Source: Apus apus (taxonomy: Eukaryota; Chordata; Aves; Apodiformes; Apodidae). Taken from it: 64,000 nt of DNA. The notes under the pieces were generated by a model. That model did not search any database. It worked only from the letters and a program-made list of their open reading frames with translations, and was not told where the DNA came from. Where the stretch lies: positions 2,108,001 through 2,172,000 of the forward strand of contig NC_067301.1 of assembly GCF_020740795.1 (NCBI RefSeq), written 5' to 3'. Every line of letters starts with the position of its first letter. Within the stretch, counting starts at the first letter, position 1. A program made the translations under genes and the position numbers. Of this stretch, positions 57,248 to 64,000 are shown one piece after another.

Positions 57248-60200
57248 TTAGACAAAGATCTGGATCCTCTCCCGGATTGCCTGCCGGCAGATGGGGCAGA
57301 CGGTGAGGGCTGTGCTGCAGTCTGGGCAGGAGCCATGTCCACACTGGAAGACCAGTTTGATCTGATCGTCGATGCAGATGGGGCAGGTGATGCGCTCCTC
57401 CATCTGCCGGTAGCGGCTCTGCAGCTCCTCCATCAGCCTCCTCTGGTCACTGCCCTCGGAGCTGGGGCTGCACTCCACCTCGGTGCTGTCTGCAGGGCGA
57501 GAGCAGGGACACGTTAGGCACGGCTGGGCTCTGCCTCCTGCACTGCCTCTTTCAGGAGACCCTGCCCCTCTACAGTAGCAATTAGTTCAGACTAACCTCT
57601 CTCCACTGAGCCTTATCCAGGGATTCTTCTAACAAAGGGCCTGAGATGATGCTTTTTATGGACTGGCCAGTTTTGCCTTCCTCCATTTAGCTGCTCAGCT
57701 GGTTTGTGTCTGCGTGTCTTTGAGTTTGTTTGTTTTTAAAGGAAACAAAATGTTGTCTGAAATGTCCTGCCTTGGTGTTCTGGAATATGCTGCTGCTACC
57801 TTCAAGTAAAGACATCCAAAGCTGATGGTGATGTTCTGCCCAGCTAGTCCAGGAATCCTTACAGTGCTATCAGTACTATTATGTTCTCTCAACATCCTGT
57901 TCACACTTGGGATTCAAATTTCTGGTTAAGTCTTTCAGGACACATGGTAAAACAAGAAGAAACCATTTGACACCACTTATGTTGACTTTTGCACACATGA
58001 AGCTACACAGAGTCATTTGGTCAACTCTGTGAAATGTAAGAAGCCTGAAGTGTGTAACACTTCAGGGTCCATGTCCCTTTCCCCAACAATCTGGAATTAG
58101 TTGCACTTCAGTGGTGCAAGAAGTTATTTCAAGCCCATAAAGATGAAGCAATTTTGGGCAGGGGAGCTCCTGCCTACTGTCAGCTAAGCTTGCTATTTTG
58201 CAATGCACTGAGCAATGCAGACAGAAGAGGATCTGTTTAAAACTGGGCTAGTGCTTTATCAAAACAATCCAGCTCAAGGATTCCTGGAGAGCTGGTTAAT
58301 GCCAGCCTTGCACAGGCACTGGAATTCCAGCCAGGGGAGAAGCAAGGCTTCCACAAGACTTACATTTTCCTTTCTCACCAATTTTCACTGTTAAATCCCT
58401 GCCTGGGGAAACGGTTACACTGACACATGGAGAGCTTGGTACTTGCTTTCAATACACAGAATAATCCCAGCACAGGACAAGCCTCCTCCAATGTTCTGTG
58501 TATGGAGCTGGAGCTTGGCCCATGACACCCAAGAGAACCCTCTGTAAAGGTGGCCCCTACAACAGGCACACACCCCAAAGAAACCACCAGCCACCACAAC
58601 AAAGTCAACTCCCTTTCTGATGTTTATCTCACTGAAAAATGTTGATGCTGCTCAAACTAAGGCTGGACAGGACCCTTCCCACAGCACAGAGCAGCAGGAA
58701 CAGCAAACATACCTTGTTTCAGTTTTTTGGTAATTGTCACTTGACACTTGATGCACTTCTTCATTCTCCTGGAGCACTCTACCATGAAGGATACAAGAAG
58801 AGATCACAATTAAGTGCACTGATGCCAGAGTCAAGACAAAAACAACAGACTCAAGAACATCAGCTCTGAACAACCTCCCTGGATGATTCAGGATTCCTCC
58901 ATGGAAAGGGGGACACTACCTTCTTTTTGAGCTATGTCCTAGTCTCTTGGTTTAGTCTTTCCTATGCCAGTAGCAAATACACCACCCTTGAGTCCTCAGT
59001 GGTCTGTGTTACTGCAGCTGCTGCACTGTGGATCAAAGCAGCCCTTTGCTGAGAGGAAAAGGGCTGCAGCTCTGGCACAGTCCTTATCAAATTCCCTCTG
59101 CTCAGACTCTGAGGGCCTTAGGAGATAACAAACTCAACATGGCTGAGCAGGCTGCAATTAAAACAACTGAAATGCAAACCAGTAACAAAAGCCAGAGAAG
59201 AGGGAAATCCTTCTCAGGAGGATTTTGGTAGATAAAGCACTGCCAGCTAGAACTGAAACATTTGGCTTTCCTTCTCAATTATCCAGGGCATCTATAAGCA
59301 CAAGCAAAGCTGCCTAGGGTCCCAGTCATCAGGTGGTGAGAACACTGTGTTTTTCATAGATAGCTTTGGACATCTTATCTAAAATGGTGGTGCTGAAATC
59401 ATGCTGGGGTTGTTTCAGGTCACAAAAAGTACAATAGCTTTGTGGATAAACAGAGCTTGACTTACGAGAGCCCAACTAGGGAAGCTGTGTGATGGAACAG
59501 GACAGAAACATTTTTTAAAAAGGGGGGAAAAACCCCCAGAATGGACTTACCTTCACATACAATACTGTGCTGGCATGGGAAGAAATGGATGAGGAGGGCC
59601 AGCTCTGAGCAGACCAGGCACTCTGTGGGCACTGCCAGGCTGGAGACACTAAGGTTGGTCATGGTGTTGGGGGTGGTGTGCACGCGGCGAAGGCTGCAGG
59701 TGACGGCTGAGCTGTCTGACGAAACCTGCTGTTCCCTGCAACCACACACCCGGAGTCACAGTTCAGCCACATCCTGCAGGGCCTCCTTCCACAACCAGAT
59801 AACAACACATTGATCCCTGGCAAACACTCCACATGGAGACAGACCAGTTCACAAACTGGTGGGACCAACCCAGCTTCTTAGTAGCCAGGGTTCTGACTGG
59901 ATCTGTCTAAAAAGGAAGGGAAAGAGCAGCAACGACTAACATTGACAAGGCTGAAACTGCTCTTTTGGAGGGCAACAGTAAGGTATTGACAGCACAATCT
60001 GCTGGGAGCAGTCAGCTTTTAGGAGCTATTTAACAAGTGCAGCCCTAGGGATCTTCTGTATTTGTTTGTTCCTGAGAAGTGCCTGGGGTGGTTGCCTGAG
60101 TTTGCCTTTTGCATAACACGGCTCGGAGCCTGATTCTGTCCTGGCATTATGAGCCCCAAATCCAAAGCCCTCAGCATAACCACTCACCACTGTTAAGAGA

Positions 60201-63200
60201 AATGTCAGTCTGAAAGAACTGGTATTCTTTAAGCAAAAAAACCCACCCCATTCGTAGTGCAACATGTACTACACTGACACAATTCTTATGGAGTATGTTT
60301 AAATGGACACATGTCACCTGTTATTTACAGTGGACCAGAAGCATGGCCAACTAGAATGGCTGCTGCATGGCTCCTCCTCCACCAGTAACACGACTGTGGG
60401 GCTGTGCCCTCATATCAAACTGAACTCTGCTTTCACGCTTGCCAAGTCAAAATCCAAACAAATGTTTCTCAGACATGGTTTACCTGAATTTCTGTGAGAA
60501 GTCTTTGACAATCTGGAGGATCCTTCCATCTGTGATAAGGTCCACAGGAGACTTTCCCCGATGGTTTGCATAATTAATATCTGCTCCTTCTTGTGCTAAG
60601 TAACATGCAATTGCAGTTCCAACATTCAGCTCTACATTTCCAAGGAAGCCAAAAGACTGCAGCTAAAAATGTTAAGAAACACTCTGTTATTAGAAGAAGT
60701 TTCTGTTACGTGGTTTTGATCTGTATCAAATTTTAAACAAAGTCTTAAACCTTGTACTTACAATCTGAATGGGCATTCTTTTTTGAAAGCACAAAAAGAT
60801 CCTTCAGCATGTAGCCAGCAGATTCAAATCGTGTTCCAGGAACAAGAGTGCCTAAGACTGGTCCTAACTGGTGCTAACCATTACTAATCATAGTAACAGG
60901 CATTCACTCCAGGTAGTGAGAAGGAAGTACAGTGAAGAGACCATGGTACATACCAATTGTATCCAAGGCCTTTCCTGAAGGACCTTCTACATCCATGAAT
61001 ACTAAGCAACATAGTGAGATCCACTTCAGGCTTTGTAACTATGGAGCCTTTATCCCTCCCCCTGATACATCCCACCTCTCCCATTCTGCTCTACATCTGC
61101 AGATAACTGGGGAGTCTGTGGTTAGCTATCCTCATATTTTCCATGCCATCAGACAGAAATGAATTGCTGCGGTTCTGGGGCATGAATTAAACCCAAGACT
61201 CTTGGCTCTGCAACTGGATTCATGACCTTTCCCATGTCAAGGAAGCAGCACACAATACTAATAAAAATATCAGGGGAGACAGTATGAATTGTTGTCTGAC
61301 TATGTGAAGTTTCATGCTATAAATTCGAGCATGGCCTCAGAGGATCTATTCCTGCTTTCCCACAAGCAGGAAGGTTTGTTTCCACCCTCTCCATCTAGAC
61401 TGGCTTGACACAATTTCCCTGCCTTCCTTTGCCCCCTTACATCCCAGTATCTGCTGCCATTCTAACATCAGGCATTTTGCTGCCCTCGGTGCTGGAATTC
61501 CTCCTCCCAGCTCACCTTGGAAAGGAGGGACGAGCCCATCTCCCCTTCACGCTTCTCCATCATGACAGACATGAGCTGCTGCCGTTCCAGGGCGATGTGC
61601 ATGGCTGTGTCCCCATCCTCATCTTCTGCATTGACATCACTGCCCTCGCTGACCAGCAGCTGCACCATCCCCACGTGTCCCTGGATCACAGCCAGGTGCA
61701 GGGGTGTCTGGTTACGGTTGTTCTTGAGGTTGACATCACAGCGACCCTTGAAGAGAAGGATTGCATCAGACTGAGCTGTTGCTGCTGGAGAAGAGTGCTG
61801 CAGCTGGGGTGCTTGTTGAGGCCCCAAGTCCATCTTCATCAAGATATGAGGATGGAGATCTCCAAAGGAGCTATGTGGTCCAGTCCTCTGTACATTGACC
61901 ATATGGCCAACACCCCTCAGGTGTCAAGAAAGGGAGGACTGGAATCCAGATGTCTGACACACATCCTCCTGGTGATGACTTGGATATGACAACTTGTCAC
62001 TTCCCTGACACAAACAAACCCTGGGACTACTCTAAGCAAACAGTCACGAACAAACTCCCCTAAAGCAACATTCACTCCTTGCTTGCCTTTGATTTCCTCT
62101 TCAAAGCAAAGAGGAGAAAAACCTGTTCACACCTGAATCACTGCCCTGCTACCAGACCTGCAGGGGAGGCAGCAGCCTGGGTGAGGGCCTGGAGACCTGG
62201 CTCTGCTAAGGCAGAACTTCTGCCAGAAATAAAGCACCCATAGTACTGAGGAGTGCTCACAGACCTCACTCCTCTACTGCACTCATTTGTAAATCCATTT
62301 AATTCTTGTTGCAGTGTTTGGATCCACTTGTAAAGATGGAGAAACTCAGACAACAAACCACTGAGAAGAAGAAACAAAACCCACAAGTGCTGATACTTTT
62401 CTCCTCTACTGCCAGTGGCAAGGGAAAGTACCCCCAGGAATGTCAAGCCCTGCTCTTCCAAGTCTCCAAACAATGCCAGCTCTCCAAAGAGACAGAGACA
62501 TTCTGGTGAGTCCCAGCATTAACCCAATTGTGCTTAGGAAATATGGGGGGTTGGGAGTGAGACAGATGGGAGGTTTTGGTCGTGGTTTTGTTTTGTTTCT
62601 TACCTCTTTGATGAGAATTTCTGCCACTTCTTTGTGATTATTGAGAGCAGCAAGGTGCAGGGCAGTGAAACCATCCTCCTTTTTGGAGTCAACCAGCTGC
62701 CGAGCTCTTGCTAGAATCTTCTTTATGGCTCTAGAGTGTTGGGAGGTAACAGAGGTGGAAGAGTTACTTCTCAGGAAGGAAGAGACAGGCCTGTTTCTTC
62801 TGCTCAGTAGTCATGAATAGTTTTAATAGGCAGCACCATGAACTGGCACTTGTGATGCAGAGCACTCTTTCTATCTCACAGACCAAATTACAAGACTAAA
62901 ACAAAAGCCTTCAGTTATCACTTAATAAAGTAGGGTAAACTCACACTGCTATGAAAATAATGAGCAGATTTATCCTTGGAAGAATTCCAGAGGCTCTCAG
63001 TTAGACACAGTCTTTTCAAGTACTGTTTACTACAGACCTTCTCCTGTCCTTTCGTGTGAGAACCCAAATATCTAAGGAGACTATCCAGAAGCAGACAGAT
63101 TTCCTAGGCAAGCTAGATGGGATGAGGAAAGCAGGCAGCAGTTTCCTGTGAATGCATGAAGGAGGGAAGAATGGCAACAGCTATACATCCAGCCATATCT

Positions 63201-63909
63201 AAATCAAATGGTTGGTATAACCAACCAAATGGTTGGTATAACCATATACCAAATGGTTGGTATAACCAACCATTTCCTTCCTAGTTAACTAGAATTAGAT
63301 CTGCTCCCATCTTACTGTTAGGAGAGCAAGCACAGGTTAACATCTGTAAAAGCAGTAAAAATGAAAAAAGGGCACTTACAGCTTGTTGCCTTTTAGAGCA
63401 GAAAAGTGGAGCAGGTTGAAACCTTGACAATTCTGGACAGTGAAGTCTATGTTAGGTACTTCAGTGAGAATCTCAATAAGGACTTTGTAATCTGCAGTGA
63501 TAGCATAATGCAGAGGGGTGTCTCCCTGGGAATCCTACACAAGGAGAATACAGGTTACCTACCTCAGAGCATCACATTAAACAGTTCACCCAGTAGTGCA
63601 TTTTAAGAGAATGATCTTCAAATTCTACAAAGTAACAAATTATGTAAGACATATAAAAGGACCTACTCATCTTTAAAAAACCCACAAAAACAAAGAAATA
63701 AAAAAAATCCCTAACACACACCTCCCCAAATCCCACAAACCCCAGAACTTACTGGGAGGTTGACATCGCAGTTGAGCTCACAGAGGGTCCGCACCACCTC
63801 GGTGAATCCCTGACTGACAGCAACAAACAAGGCTGTGCACTTTGCATTGTTTAACAGGTCTGCACTGGCTCCTTTACTAAGCAGCACACGGGCAACCTCA
63901 GCTTGGTTT
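57248..63909 (-). CDS. MIB2: MIB2 (mind bomb 2 E3 ubiquitin ligase), 3' eight coding exons only
   Basis: MIB2 ubiquitinates Notch ligands such as Delta and Jagged to promote their endocytosis. Minus-strand exons: 63909-63753, 63534-63380, 62730-62604, 61746-61516, 60662-60484, 59735-59551, 58778-58713, 57489-57248 (TAA at 57250-57248). They give about 446 C-terminal residues in continuous phase. The first five exons encode ankyrin repeats (for example [47 protein letters not shown]). Then comes a Ser/Thr-rich linker, a RING-like domain (CLVC ... [11 protein letters not shown] ... CIKC) and the C-terminal RING (CPIC ... CGHGSCPDC ... CPICRQ) ending in RIQIFV, as in mammals. The N-terminal MIB/HERC2, ZZ and REP domains lie beyond the right edge. 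The intact terminal RING and stop suggest a functional gene. MIB1 is the alternative, but the neighbourhood with MMP23 and CDK11 supports MIB2. Confidence 0.95.
63206..63275. repeat. tandem palindromic repeat in a MIB2 intron
   Basis: Three tandem units of about 21-25 bases starting AAATGGTTGGTATAACCA. Each full unit is itself an inverted repeat: arms AAATGGTTGGT and ACCAACCATTT around a three-base ATA centre. It lies between the exons at 63380-63534 and 62604-62730. It is a short local duplication of a hairpin-capable sequence; no known family comes to mind. Confidence 0.8.
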
Positions 63910-64000
63910 CTGGTTTAAAAGGAAGGAGTAAGACAGATTAGATTCAGTTCTGGGCAGATGGTGAATTCCTCCTCCTTGCAAAGCAACAGAACTTCTCGGG

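Noticed and set aside
61405-61989. 194-codon plus-strand open frame
   Set aside because: It is antisense to the MIB2 ankyrin exon 61516-61746, whose GC content keeps the opposite frame open.

Overview
The window is vertebrate genomic DNA, almost certainly from a bird. It has short introns, CpG-island promoters, and a CR1 LINE 3' end of the avian/reptilian type. It also holds the gene block SLC35E2 - CDK11 - MMP23 - MIB2, which in humans lies at 1p36.33. All gene models below were built by hand from splice sites, reading-frame phase and remembered vertebrate protein sequences; no alignment was run.

Layout from left to right. About 2.1-8.7 kb, minus strand: a ten-exon, phase-consistent gene for a small multi-pass membrane protein of about 325 residues that I do not recognise. 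About 8.3-9.1 kb: a CpG island that holds its start codon and looks like a shared, divergent promoter with SLC35E2. 13.7-19.2 kb, plus strand: complete coding sequence of SLC35E2 (409 aa, orphan member of the nucleotide-sugar / triose-phosphate transporter family). 21.6-22.3 kb: second CpG island, with a perfect CRE and an ETS site, which is the CDK11 promoter. 22.5-37.0 kb, plus strand: complete CDK11 (PITSLRE kinase, 767 aa, 19 coding exons). 40.7-49.3 kb, minus strand: complete MMP23 (398 aa, 8 coding exons), convergent with CDK11. 49.3-57.2 kb: no gene recognised. 57.2 kb to the right edge, minus strand: the last eight coding exons of MIB2 (ankyrin repeats, RING-like domain, C-terminal RING); its 5' part lies outside the window.

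The genes are unrelated in function: an orphan transporter, a transcription/splicing and cell-cycle kinase, a membrane-anchored metalloprotease with a channel-blocking domain, and a Notch-pathway ubiquitin ligase. They are a conserved neighbourhood, not a pathway. Here SLC35E2, CDK11 and MMP23 each appear once, without the human SLC35E2A/CDK11A/MMP23A duplicates. The item most worth following up is the unrecognised membrane-protein gene beside SLC35E2, roughly where mammals have NADK. I saw no retroviral or LTR element, CRISPR array, tRNA or rRNA gene.
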